64,000 nucleotides of DNA from Prostheceraeus crozeri (GCA_907163375.1 CAJQUW010010295.1:1-64000); one strand, 5' to 3'. Counted from the stretch's first letter, positions 46,036-57,515 are shown. The notes: a model not told the origin generated them from the letters alone. Made by a program: numbers and translations.

Positions 46036-46189
46036 TATTGAATATTTGACTCACGATTCGATTGCTTTATAAACTGGAGGGGAGAATCATGCATTCACAA
46101 TCGCGATCAACCATCACAGAGCAAGTTACAAAATGTCTCTACCATTCCATATAGCCTAGGCTTGCATGCAAATATGGCCTCCACTGTAA

Positions 46190-46400
46190 ACACTAGACGA
46201 AATGACTTGCAAAGTCTTACTAAGTCTGATCAGATTCTTTCAAAGTCTGATTAGATCTTATTTCATTTAAGATCTTACATTTTCTGACCAGAAAGTACCA
46301 GACTTTCTAAGTGAGAACAAGACTTTTGTCTTACGAAGACTTGCAAGATCGCACCAAAATTAAATGATAAGATCTGATCAGATCTTGTCAGAAAATGACA
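46190..46400. repeat. Block rich in AAGTCT/AGACTT and AGATCT words
   Basis: Many short complementary words (GACTTGCAAAGTCT, TCTGATCAGATT, AAGATCTGATCAGATCTT, GAAGACTTGCAAGATC) could pair in several ways. No coding signal. It may be a decayed inverted-repeat element. Confidence 0.45.
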
Positions 46401-46768
46401 CAGATTAACAAAAGTGAACCACATCAGTAATTGAGACATGTGTTCAGTATACTTAGACATCAGTTAATTAAAGCGATTGGATTTCTGATGATTAATTTGG
46501 AAAAAGACTTTTTGTTGGATGTGATCAAACACATCAGAATCACCAGCGAGCACCCTTATCCGACAGAAATTTTTTTACATCTCTATAGAAATATGTGTGG
46601 GAGTCAGAGAAGAGTGATTGCCTCAATTTCAGATCTTTATAGTCCACACAAACAGAAAGTAGCATGATTCTAAAGTGCATACTTGCAGTAGGTCACTGCT
46701 CGCAATTCGGATATGTGACACTGATTTACAAATTAGACGTTATCTTGGGATAAGAATTTCTGAGAAAA

Positions 46769-46891
46769 ATTTCAAATTGAACTGTCATTGAGGAACTCTT
46801 TGCACAAATCAAAAAGTAGCGCAAAATATATTGCGCAACATTTTGATTTGTGCAAAGAGTTCCTCAATCAGGCAATTCAATTTGAAATATG
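46769..46891. repeat. Palindrome, 28-bp perfect arms inside a longer imperfect one
   Basis: 46787-46814 (ATTGAGGAACTCTTTGCAC, then AAATCAAAA) is the exact reverse complement of 46841-46868. The loop contains a nested palindrome GCGCAAAATATATTGCGC at 46820-46837. Outside the arms, TTTCAAATTGAA and TTCAATTTGAAA pair again. It resembles a very short fold-back element. Confidence 0.85.
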
Positions 46892-47249
46892 TGTGACTGT
46901 TGAGTAACAATGTATTCTTGAAATAATCGCATGCACAAAAATGCCACACCATTGCTGCTATTTGCAAATCCATTCTGATGTTCATTTCAGTTTAACAGAA
47001 TTTCGTCCACTGCAACGACATCACGATGAAAACCCCTTGATAGCATCTTTATGCCCGCGATCATGCGTCAATCACACTTGTGTTTTTCTATCCTAAATAT
47101 TATTTTATATTATTTTTTTAAATTATCTTCAACTTTAAGCAGAATCAGCTGTTAATGTGTTGCTTTTCTGTTGAGTAACATTGTTTTTGGTTTATCTCAC
47201 TCATGCCTTGGCGGCATCGACGAATGTCAGGTGATATAAGATTTCAAAG

Positions 47250-47570
47250 AAATGGAATTAAAAAGATAGTCGATCGGAAACGTCGATACAGCAAGTGTCA
47301 GACAGTGAATCTCCGTCTCGTGCAAGTTCCCAACACTTTAGTTCACTAGAGGGATCATCAGATGATGAATTAGACATGACCCCCGATGCATCTGATGTTC
47401 AGCAGTTCGACGACACACTCCATTGATAGCAGTGATCTTAGTGAATCTTCACAATCTTCGATTTCCGATACCGAAGTATATCAAAAAGGTGATGAAGAAG
47501 TGGATAAAAATCTGAAGACATTGTTATTATGTTTGCTCATCTGCATCACCGAACATCAAAGTTAGCGACG
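47250..47570 (+). pseudogene. Acidic, serine-rich coding relic
   Basis: Two short frames read VSDSESPSRASSQHFSSLEG, then SSDDELDMTPDASDVQQF, and SSDLSESSQSSISDTEVYQK, then NLKTLLLCLLICITEHQS. The acidic Ser-rich leader followed by a hydrophobic LLL segment is like the N-terminal parts of some large transposon proteins with unrelated names, but I cannot name a family. It is broken in at least two places. Confidence 0.25.
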
Positions 47571-48169
47571 GATACATTTATCAAAATTTTCAATGTAAGT
47601 ATTAGCTATGATGCGTGGACATAAACAAACCACATATTTGACAAAGTTTTCGAGAGTTGGCAATGAAAAATGTCGAGGGTTTTCTCTACAATCTGTATGC
47701 AATCACTGCAGTTTCGGCCTGCTGGCCTACCTCCGTGATGAGGTGCGCTGTCTTACACTAGCTCACCGACGATGGCTAGCGGACTGAAATATATAGAAAG
47801 GAGAGAACATACATCGTAAAGTCATGATGCTTAGATAACTAGATCAATCTTCAAATGTCTTTTTATAGTCGAAATACATGCATATTGAACCGTTTGATAA
47901 TAATATAATACAACAGCTCCTTTACTTGGCTTCCCAAACTTTTCAATCAATTAAGACTAACTGCCAAGGCACATTTAAATATTGGTGCCTAGTAAAACGT
48001 TCGAACAGTTTGTGGATGACATCATACTTGAAGTAGTATTCTACTTACCCGTGGATTAATTATACTCTGAGTAAACGAGAATTTGGTACGTATCGGTTTA
48101 CTGTATTTTGCAACATACATGTTCGCCAAGTGTCTCGTGCCGTATGAATTCTTCTTAATACCACAACAT

Positions 48170-50960
48170 CATGAGCATGCACCAGTAGATTTCCGGTGGA
48201 AGCCGATGCTATTATCTATGTGAACTGTAAAGTGAGACATAATGTGGGACGGACATAGAAAGCCGATGAGTGACGATATTTTATCCACCTTTACCTTGAT
48301 TACCTTGACCAACCAGACTATCGGATGCCAGGTTGGCATCGCTGGCCACAGCATTTATTTCATTTTCTCTCGATCGCGCTGTTCTTCCCCATGTCGGTCC
48401 AAATGTTCTCGTGGGTTCTCAGTTCTATGCGACTGCGTATGTCCATTTTCTAGAGGGAAGTCGTGTGACATGTCCATCCCATCGGTATCTGTTTTTCCGG
48501 TACTCTTCGATGACGTCCTTGACTGCGATTCTTTTCCTGATCTCTTCGTTCTTGACATGTTGGAGTAGTGATATTCCTAGCATAGTTCTCTCCATGCCTT
48601 TTTGCGATGCATTCCTCCAACGTTGTTCCTCCTTCTTTGTTGTTGCCCACGTTTCGCTCGCATACTACATTGCAAACAAGATGGTACTATTGAATAGGTA
48701 TGTGTGGGTGTTTGTGTCAATGTTGCATTTCAGTGCATTCTTTATCGAGTTGAATGCTCTTCCTCGCCGATTGATCTCATTTTCTATATCTCGTTCCATG
48801 TTCACTTCCTGTCTCAAGTAGATGAAGTTCTTCACATCTTCTATTTCCTCTCTTTTTATCGTGATTCGTCCGGCGTTACATTGATCTCATGCATTTAGTT
48901 TTGAGCGTTCGATCTTCAGACCTATTTTTGAGCCTTTGTAGCTTAGCTCTCGTAGCATGTTCTGCAGCTGTTCGACGTTTTCCGCGAGGAGTATGAGGTC
49001 GTCTGCGAATCGCAAGTGATTAAGGAATTCTCCAGTAATCCATATTCCTCCAAACCAGTTGATGTCTCTCATGACCTCCGCTAGGCAAGCCGTGAAGAGC
49101 TTTGGAGAGCCGATGTCGACTTGTTTGATTCCTTTCTCAATCGGAATACGTACTCTGGATGACGGAATGTACATGTTGAATGTTAATAGTGCAGTCTGTA
49201 TCCATTTCTTTCAGAATATTCACGCATGTTCCTTTGATTCCTTGCATTTTTAGAGACTGTGTAATTGCGTTTATCTCCAAACTGTCAAAATCCTTTTCAT
49301 AATCGACGTAGACGATGCATAGCAGTAGCTTAGGCTACCTTTCGAGTAACTGCATTATGGTGAAAATGTGATACATCGTGCTGCAGTTATTCTTGAATCC
49401 CTCTTGTTCCTTCAGTTGCTGCTCGTCCAACTGACGTGTTGTTCGGCTTGCAATAACTTTCGTAAAAAGCTTATGTATGTGGGATAGGAGGCAGTTGGAG
49501 TGGTAGTTTTTGAGATCTTCTTTATCTCCTTTCTTGTGTATCAAGACCGTTTTAGACTCTCTCCACTTACTCGGTATCTTTTCTTCTCTTAGGTATCGGT
49601 TGAATCGTGTATCTAGGACTTTCAAAAATTGCTCTCCGGCGTTCTACAGCATCTCGACTGTCATGTCATTATTCCCGGGTGCGTTCCCGTTCTTCATCTT
49701 CTTTAAAGCATCTTCTACAGTGTACTTCGCTTACCATCGTATGAGGCCCGTTTCCTTCTGCTTGCCCATATGACGGTGTTCAATTCTTATGGATGATTTG
49801 AAAAGGTCAGTTTTAAGTGCTTTACAGACCTTCTCCACTTCACTCTTATCGGTTACCGCCTCGCCGGTGATGTTCTTTAATTTATTAATATTTTAATAAA
49901 TTATATATTATTAAATATCTTTTATAATTTTTAATTTTTCAATATTTAAAATTTTGATGTTCTTTGTTATTTCTGATTTGTATAAAGACATTTCCCTTTC
50001 ATATTTCTTCCGACTTTTCCGCTCTTTTGCATTTCTAACAAGTTTTTCATTTCGGTATCCTTCGAAATCCTCTTTCAAGCATCGCCTAATGATTTTGCAG
50101 ACGACTAGATGATTCTAGATGATCTGCACTGTTTCTGTTCATGTTTTTCCGTTTTTCTAATCATTTCTTCGTTTCCTCGCATATCCTACCTTCTGTTTCT
50201 TTTGGGTTTGTTACTTTCGCATTCTTTATGCGCTTCTTCAATGTCTGTATTAGGGATTCATAGTCTTCTTCAATATCATTAAATTAGTCCCAATTTTCTT
50301 TTGTAATGGGTACTTTCAATTCTGACTTTTCATCTGACTAGGCGGTGATCGCTGCCGGTGTTGAACGGTGCAGCGACTGACACTTTGTGTAGAATTAGTC
50401 GTTTGCCTACCATGATGTAGCCAATTTCATTTCGGTACTTATCGTTTGGTGAGGTCCATGTCCATCTCTTCTTCATATTCTTCTTGAATAAGCTGTTTCC
50501 TTTGTAAAGTCTGTTTGTTTCAGCATTGTGACTAAACGTTCTCCTCTCTGTCTTTCGCCGAGTCCGTATTTACCTGCGTATCTTTTACCGTGTTGTCCTT
50601 TTCCACTTTTACGTTTAAGTTTCCCATCGGTATTGTGTATGTTGTCTTTGGTGTTAGATATTGATCTATCTCTTGGCAAAACTCCTCAACTTCGTCATCG
50701 TCTGCAGCGTTGGTGGGAGCATATGCTATGCATGTATGATCTTGATGGTCACCTGTTGGGTATCATGGAGGCAGCAATTTTACCGGTGGAGATGCATGTA
50801 TGATCTTGATGGTCACTTTCTTTGACAACTGGATAGTCATGATACCGACTCAATGAGAAATGATTTTGCAATGCGCGATTTTTGAAGTCCATTCTTTACC
50901 GACGATGAATCCTACGCCTCCGACTGATCTTTCGTTTGTTTTGTTTATACACAGCATATA
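48170..50960 (-). mobile_element. RTE-type LINE, broken
   Basis: On the minus strand from 50680: KSGKGQHGKRYAGKYGLGER then QRGERLV matches the DFNAK.GK...GKYGLGERNERGERL block of RTE-family APE endonucleases. At 49625-49335: YLREEKIPSKWRESKTVLIH, KKGDKEDLKNYHSNCLLSH, and LFTKVIASRTTRQLDEQQL, the RTE reverse-transcriptase opening. At 49174-48887: RFADDLILLAENVEQLQNML (FADD catalytic box). At 48570-48350 a diverged C-terminal tail follows. The middle near 49880-49960 holds an AT-rich stretch. It has many breaks and no activity. Confidence 0.85.
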
Positions 50961-51370
50961 CTGTATATTTTGTAATGGGATACGCCATCAATGACCGCCG
51001 TTGTCCCAAACAAATTCGATATTTTATCAACGTCAATCAATAGTTGTGAACAAAATGTGAACGCTTCAACGTAGAAATCGACGATTTTCAATTTTAAATA
51101 GTCACTTATTCAAAGCATTCAAGCTGTTTGCTTGACCTACGAGACAAGTGCAACCTTCTAGGAAATTACGACATTAAAGTAAAACTTATCAATTGATGGT
51201 TCCAAAACTATGAAGCAAAATCATAGATATAGAGCAGCAACGATAACATAAGTTGTGATTTACAAAATGATGTATTCTAGTGATCACATTAAGGCAGCAG
51301 TGACTTCATATTGCAATTTCCCCATGATTAGGAGAGGAATAAAAATTGAACCTTTAGCTGTGTCACCCTG

Positions 51371-51371
<1 letters not shown>
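50961..51371. other. Intergenic DNA
   Basis: Nothing recognised. Confidence 0.35.

Positions 51372-51397
<26 letters not shown>
51372..51397. repeat. TA microsatellite
   Basis: Uninterrupted TA run just left of the PLE3 insertion. Confidence 0.95.
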
Positions 51398-51402
<5 letters not shown>

Positions 51403-51435
51403 ATAAATGACAAAATCAAAATGGTAAATAATAAG

Positions 51436-51724
51436 TAACCCAAAAAGCACTCAAGGAAAAAAGTCAAAGTACCAAAAACCAAAAATTCCCGACCGGTTTC
51501 GACCTGATCTACGCAGGCTAGTCATGGGAATGAAATAATTTATTCAAACTCAAATATACATAACAGGAAATAAAACATAGAAATTATTCTATATTTAACT
51601 GAGGCTTTAACAAAGAAATGAAATCTGCCTCCTTCTTTTCGCGTTCTATGCGGCTGGCGTTGGCATTAAAAAGATAGATGGGAGCCGCTTCAAACTTCGA
51701 AGTGAGATTCCTAGCACACCTAGC
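51436..51724 (-). repeat. Inverted partial copy joined to PLE3
   Basis: Reverse complement of 52188-52476 over its whole length, practically without differences. It holds the end of the nuclease gene and the 3' tail only. The near identity of the arms points to a recent insertion. Arms of 289 bp flank a 463-bp spacer. Confidence 0.93.
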
Positions 51725-52476
51725 TAAGTAATTTTTGTACTTTTAATCGCAACAAACCTAATGTATATACAGAGGTGATAAAACCTGTTGCTCAAAGTTT
51801 GTGCTTAGTTGATCCGTTCCAGGAAATGCGTTTTTTCAGGTCTTACAAACAACCACCATCTCTGCTGAGAATCCTTAATAGCAATAATAGAAAGACAATT
51901 GAAGGTATTTCTCCATGCGGGGAACCGAGGTGTAAATGCTGTCCCACTTTGATTTTGGGAAGAACAATTAAGTTTAAGGTTAGTAGTGGTGGTAGAACCC
52001 GGCTTTTTACTATAAATAGAAATCTCACTTGCACATCAAGAAATGTGATTTATGTAATACGGTGCAATGCTTGTGGAGATTTCTATTTGGGTCAAACGGG
52101 AGATATCTTTCGTAATCGTCTGACTATCCATAGGCAGCAGATTGATCATGAAAAGTATACCATTCTAAATATGAGCAAACACATAGATAGGTGTGCTAGG
52201 AATCTCACTTCGAAGTTTGAAGCGGCTCCCATCTATCTTTTTAATGCCAACGCCAGCCGCATAGAACGCGAAAAGAAGGAGGCAGATTTCATTTCTTTGT
52301 TAAAGCCTCAGTTAAATATAGAATAATTTCTATGTTTTATTTCCTGTTATGTATATTTGAGTTTGAATAAATTATTTCATTCCCATGACTAGCCTGCGTA
52401 GATCAGGTCGAAACCGGTCGGGAATTTTTGGTTTTTGGTACTTTGACTTTTTTCCTTGAGTGCTTTTTGGGTTACT
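51725..52476 (+). mobile_element. Penelope-like element, nuclease end (PLE3)
   Basis: An open frame at 51775-52326 encodes 183 residues: a linker (SYKQPPSLLRILNSNNRKT), a Cys knuckle EPRCKCC, then NLTCTSRNVIYVIRCNACGD, FYLGQTGDIFRNRLTIHRQQ (GIY-YIG core with its Arg), SKHIDRCA and FISLLKPQLNIE. This is the C-terminal GIY-YIG endonuclease of Penelope-like elements, which nicks DNA at insertion. The frame is intact, but the reverse transcriptase is absent, so the insertion is 5'-truncated. The tail has CCTGCGTAGATCAGG then TCGAAACCGGTCGG. TA microsatellites lie on both sides. Confidence 0.9.

Positions 52477-52543
<67 letters not shown>
52477..52543. repeat. TA microsatellite
   Basis: Long TA run with one TG interruption, lying between PLE3 and the DD41D element. 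It is probably part of one original TA tract together with 51372-51397 and 54619-54640. Confidence 0.95.
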
Positions 52544-52545
<2 letters not shown>

Positions 52546-53034
52546 CATATCTACAAGGTGTTTCAAAAGTAGGCTAACAGTAGAAATTGGCCTTGAAAAG
52601 CTATGTCTTAATGCTATAGATTAATAAGCTATGTCATAATAATCTTTTTCACGATGCCACAGATAGCTAATATGCCTTGTATTCGTAAGGGGCAAAAATT
52701 CAATACTCTTTGACATCGCGTAAATCATATTAAAATATCTCATGATCTCCAGTGTTTTCATGCCTACATATTTCACTACAACCCAATTTGAATCTATACC
52801 GAACATGAGAAGTCGAATAACTATCCAACATCTATCAAAAAAAAATTATTAGGAAACCATGTAAACAAGATAGTAGTTGTTTCAGTGTTACTGCGGAGAA
52901 GGAAGAACAGCTGACATTCGAATGTCCTCCGCGCCCCTCAGCCTGGTGCACGAAGACGCTGTCGTCAACACAAGACAGGGAGGCGAAGAAGGAAGAACAG
53001 CTGACATCCAAATGTCCTTCACCTTTGTTAATTC

Positions 53035-53089
53035 CAGCCTCCTCTTAGACCATCGTCAGAAGCTTCTGACGATGGCCTAGAGGAGGCTG
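53035..53089. repeat. 55-bp hairpin
   Basis: CAGCCTCCTCTTAGACCATC and GATGGCCTAGAGGAGGCTG pair around GTCAGAAGCTTCTGAC with one bulge. Just upstream a direct repeat, GAAGGAAGAACAGCTGACAT, occurs at 52898 and 52988. Confidence 0.85.
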
Positions 53090-53221
53090 AAATTAATAAA
53101 GGTATTAACATTAAAACAACTACATTTTGTTTGCTTGGTTTCCTAACAAAAAAATGAACAAATGAATAACCAAGGCCTATTCAACATATCAAAAAATTAA
53201 TCAACTTAAAGTTGCAAAAAT

Positions 53222-54280
53222 TCACGAACGCAAATGCTCAAAATGTCCACCATGGACATCGGCACATTCTTGTAGTCTTTCGGTCACACTGTGGCACACA
53301 GTTCTGCATAAGTTCCTGTCATCACTGATCTCTTGACAGGCATCTGTGATGTAGGAGCGGAGTTGAGAAAGTGTGTGAGGTTTTCGTCCGTACACTTTCT
53401 CCTTTACAACGCCCCAAAAGAAAAAGTCCATCGGAGTTAGATCGGGAGAGCGAGGAGGCCAAAGGATGCTACCACATCTCCCGATCCACTTTCCTGGAAA
53501 AGTGTCATTCAGATAGCTTCTGACACTCACTGCAAAATGCGCTGGTGCACCATCCTGCTGAAAGTACAGCTCATTGAAGTTGTTCAATGACTGCATCTCA
53601 GGAATCGCAAAGGATTGGAGCATTTGAAGGTACACCTCAGCCGTCACAGTTCTTTCAAAAAATACTGGCCCAATCACACCGTTGCTTGACATACCGGCCC
53701 AGACGGTTAAGCCAGGCTGGTTCAGCTCATTTGTTGATACCATGTGCGGATTTTCAGGGAACCAGTAGACACAGTCTATTTACGTGACCTGATAGTTTGA
53801 AACTGGCTTCGTCAGACCAAACTATCTTGTCAAGCAAATCTGGGTTCTCCCGAATTTCCGACAACATGAGCACAGCAAACTGCAAGCGTCGTTCAGCATC
53901 ATCCAGTAGAAGGTGCTGCAACAGTCTGGGTCGGTATGGTTTCAACTCAACTTTCCTCATCAGTCTCCAAGTAGAGCTTAGAGAAATGTCCAACTCCAAT
54001 GAGGCTCTTCTTGTTGACTTCTTCGGACTTTGAACAAATGTTTGGGCCACTAGCTCCTCGTTTGATGTTATTGAAACTGATCGAGGGCGTCCTGACTTCG
54101 GTGCATTCTCTACCGAACCGGTCTTTTCAAATTTATCTCGAATGCGATAAATAGCAAATCTTGATGGAGGATTGCTGTAAAGGCATCTCTCCATTCCATT
54201 CGCACCTTTTCAGCATTCTTGTTTTTCCAAAAGGATTTCAAAATCCATTTTCTCTGATCATCTTTTAGATGACCTGACAT
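53222..54280 (-). pseudogene. DD41D-type transposase, broken
   Basis: Starts MSGHLKDDQRKWILKSFWKN (54280). It continues, in shifted frames, with SNPPSRFAIYRIRDKFEKTG, APKSGRPRSV (hinge), LDKIVWSDEASFKLSGHVNR (first Asp), VYWFPENPHM, then LYFQQDGAPAHFAVSVRSYL (second Asp) and LWPPRSPDLTPMDFFFWGVV (third Asp). I count 41 residues between the second and third catalytic Asp, the spacing of the DD41D (Visitor) group of IS630-Tc1-mariner transposases. There are at least two frameshifts, near 54180 and near 53775. Confidence 0.85.
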
Positions 54281-54618
54281 GACAGAAGCAGCAAATTCAA
54301 AAAAGCTTCAAGCTTGTTTAATTCACTTCAAGTCAAACTAACAGTGTTTGATTCAAATCAAATTAATTGAACATATCCATGTACGTAATGTCAGATTGGT
54401 GCTATATCTTGTCCATGATAGATTTCAAAATTCCTTTGCCAATGGAATGCTACTGCATAGACTTCTAAATGATAGTAGCAATTACTTCGAAGTCTATGGC
54501 TCATGTTGGACTGATCATGGATATCCATCGACTGATTCAGGTGTAAATCGCCAATAGAACGGTCAACATAGATTTCCTAGGGCAAAATCAACTGTTAGCC
54601 TACTTTTGAAACACCTTG

Positions 54619-54640
54619 TATATATATATATATATATATT
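54619..54640. repeat. TA microsatellite
   Basis: TA run directly right of the DD41D element. Confidence 0.95.
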
Positions 54641-56519
54641 ATATGACATTATAATATTATATTGTAAACACTAAACAGTAGCATTCAATAAAACGTTATG
54701 TAAATATATTTCAACAACAGGGCTTACCTTCTCAGTTGTTTCACTATCACATGTCAATCGTGACTGAAAAATTGACTTCGTGTGATGTCAATTGACCTGA
54801 TGACCTTAGCAAGTCTCACATGACGCCTGGTTGATTGCTGATTATATTGTGCAATTTTGGCCTTATCGGGTCACGTTATCTGGTTGGACGATTGATGATT
54901 ATTTTCTATTTTAAAGCTCTGTTTACATGTCATGCAATGTCTACCTCTACAAAATAAGTGCTTGCTCGTGCAGATGATAGGAATGCGTGCAGACACAATG
55001 ACACGAGAGGGACACTAAGCAAGCAAAATGCACAAAAGTACACTATAAAATGCATGCGCTGTCGATTCATGTATTCGGACATCACAACAGATAATTCCAC
55101 AAGCGAACATCTGCATTATTACAACGTTCTACATTGTATGTATGTCTAAATGTTACATGAAAAGTTGAAACTTCTTTTGATTCATTTTTGCCTTACATGG
55201 TACAACAAGTTGTTGGCTCTATCATGGAATTCTAGATAATTGCACCTGGAATGATCACTCATTTTGACGCGTTACGATGAGAGGCCATTAGGTGAACGCG
55301 CGTGAAATAATTGTTTCTGTCTGATTAGTTAATCGTCCAGTGCCTTATCCTATCTTATGCATAAAACTATTGCTACATGTATATCTTATTGTTGATAGGA
55401 ACATTGGCACATTGTATTTGTTGGTTTGATGTAGGCTCTTACAGCTTTAACACAATCACGAAGAACTAAAAGCAAATGCCTTTCAAAATAATACTTTTAG
55501 TGACCCGAAAACTTGTAACATTTTGCGTTTGATTTGGCCTTCAAATCTCTTTCTGAGTTTTGATTTGTATAGTTTTCAAAAAAACAATTATACCAACAAT
55601 TGGACATTTCAAAAATAAGATCGTGCCCATTTGTACACATGGTTCGACCGAATGCCTAAATGTTGTTGCCTAAAAAGAGATTTCAACCACGTTGCAAAAT
55701 ATGCGACGGCTATTTTGAGTGGAAAACAGCTTTCCGGATAATGCTTGCGATGCGTCGACCTCTTTAAAAAATTTCCAGCGACACACGCTGATCTGCAGTA
55801 CATGGCTTAGCGGAAAATATAAGCCTCCTCTATTGATTGAATCAAGAAATTCATCTGCGGGTGTGCTCTCGTCCACAGATAAATTCTTGTCCGGATCAAT
55901 CAGTGAAGCTTCGCACGAATCACATTTTGCGATCTATAAATGGATCGGGCTCAGGGACCACAAACATATGAAAGGACAACCATGTCTTTCTCTGATGGCA
56001 AATTATCTCATACAGCGCTTTCTCTCTATTGGAAATTTTCTTGAATACTATATACGGGTATGGCTTCAAACATATTGATTAATAGTTCATTTAACAAGTG
56101 TCTTACCTGGGAATCTTCCCATTTGTACAAAAAGAGTCATGAAATTCCTTTAGAATTTGAGCACAGTGGCCCCTAGGCTGAGCCGAAGGATTCTGTTAGC
56201 TGAACTATTCAAATGTCAATGTCAAAAATAACATGCACTCGTAGTGGCTCCATAGATCAATTGACGAGTAAAGTATATTCAATTTATGATAAGTTGTAGT
56301 TTGATTGAATATCATAGTCTGATGAATGTCTATTATTAACTCTTGAATCAATTCATTATGATAAAAGGTCTAAAATATATATCTAAAATGCAAGCAGTAT
56401 CCATGTAAGAATGAATAAAACTCACAAAAGTAAATAGAATACATAAAAATTGCATTTATGACATAAATTAAATATATGACATGTATACTGAATGTGCATG
56501 ATTTTGAAAGATGTCCTCA
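54641..56519. other. Intergenic DNA
   Basis: No gene or element I can support. A minus-strand frame near 55876-55670 has INRGGLYFPLS, faintly like the C-terminus of P/THAP-type transposases, but this is too short to call. Confidence 0.35.
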
Positions 56520-57515
56520 GACTTGAACAATTTAGGCTTGTTTTTTGTTTTTTTTGACTGAATTTTCACCCCTAGCACAGCTATGAGCCATGAACGAAGC
56601 TAGGGGTTACTCAATGAAAAACTAATAAATTGTATTACTTTAAATAAATAAAAGAAAAAAAACAGATCTTATAATCTGATTAAGTTGCCCCCATCAGAAA
56701 CCTATTCGCACGCCTCTTGAAAGTATCAAGATTGTATTGGTCAGGGAAAGTGGTCTGGGGAAGCTGATTCCAAAGCTGTGCCGTGCGAACAAAAAAGCTT
56801 TTCGAGCGACTCACAGTACGTGCGCGTTCTAAGCTCACATTATAGCATGTGAGTGCATTAGCTCTGCGTGTGCTTCTGGAGAAGATCTTAGGTTTGGGTA
56901 CGCACTCATTTACTGCAGAGCTGCTTCTACCGAAATAGTACCTGTAGAAGAGACTGAGTGAAGCAACATCCCGTCTGACGGAGAGCGGCTGCAACTTGCT
57001 AGCAAGTTTTTCACCCATGAGATTCTTGACACGTTTCTCAACCTGTTCAAGGAGGTTAAGATGCGTTTGTGGGGCGCCTGCCCACAGATGACAACAATAC
57101 TCCATCAGAGGACGAATAGTGGACTTGTAAAGATAGCAGACAGTCTGTGGTGGAAGATAGCTGCTGGCACGATAGAGACTACCAATGCGTTGAGCTGCCT
57201 GCTTGCAAATGGATTGGATGTACGGTTTCCATGACAAGTCTTTCGTAACCGCTAATCCAAGGAAGGAGATGGAATCTTGTTCTCTGATCCTATTATCTGA
57301 CATCTTAATGCTATGATCATCATCCCCTTTAAGTCGTGAGTGCAGAATACTCTGAGTTTTTGAAGGATTGAAGGAAACAAGCCAATTGGCGCCCCATTCT
57401 GAGACCCTGCGTAAGTCTTCATTAAGAACGTCGCATAACTGCTGACGTTGCTGAGTGTTTTTAGCGAGTCGCTCATTGGAATTGAAGAGTGTTGTGTCAT
57501 CTGCATACATCACCA
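56520..57515 (-). mobile_element. Jockey/CR1-type LINE, 3' part
   Basis: One intact frame from 57515 to the stop at 56680 starts at the catalytic box ([12 protein letters not shown]). It continues [70 protein letters not shown], and ends [20 protein letters not shown] with RRANRFLMG. The endonuclease and the first RT blocks are missing (5' truncation). The 3' untranslated part has a hairpin AACCCCTAGCTTCG...CTAGGGGT. The intact remaining frame suggests a young insertion. Its truncated end coincides with the left edge of duplicated copy B. Confidence 0.85.

Larger units (their letters stand above)
52554..54618 (-). mobile_element. IS630-Tc1-mariner element of DD41D spacing
   Basis: Inverted ends CAAGGTGTTTCAAAAGTAGG followed by CTAACAGT, identical on both sides, with TA just outside (52552-52553 and 54619-54620). 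Length 2,065 bp. The broken transposase is on the minus strand at 54280-53222. Between the left end and the gene are a short direct repeat and a 55-bp hairpin. It is inserted at a TA microsatellite. The identical ends suggest a fairly young insertion despite the broken gene. Confidence 0.92.

Noticed and set aside
55670-55876. Possible P/THAP-type transposase relic (INRGGLYFPLS)
   Set aside because: One short motif-like string without supporting blocks on either side.
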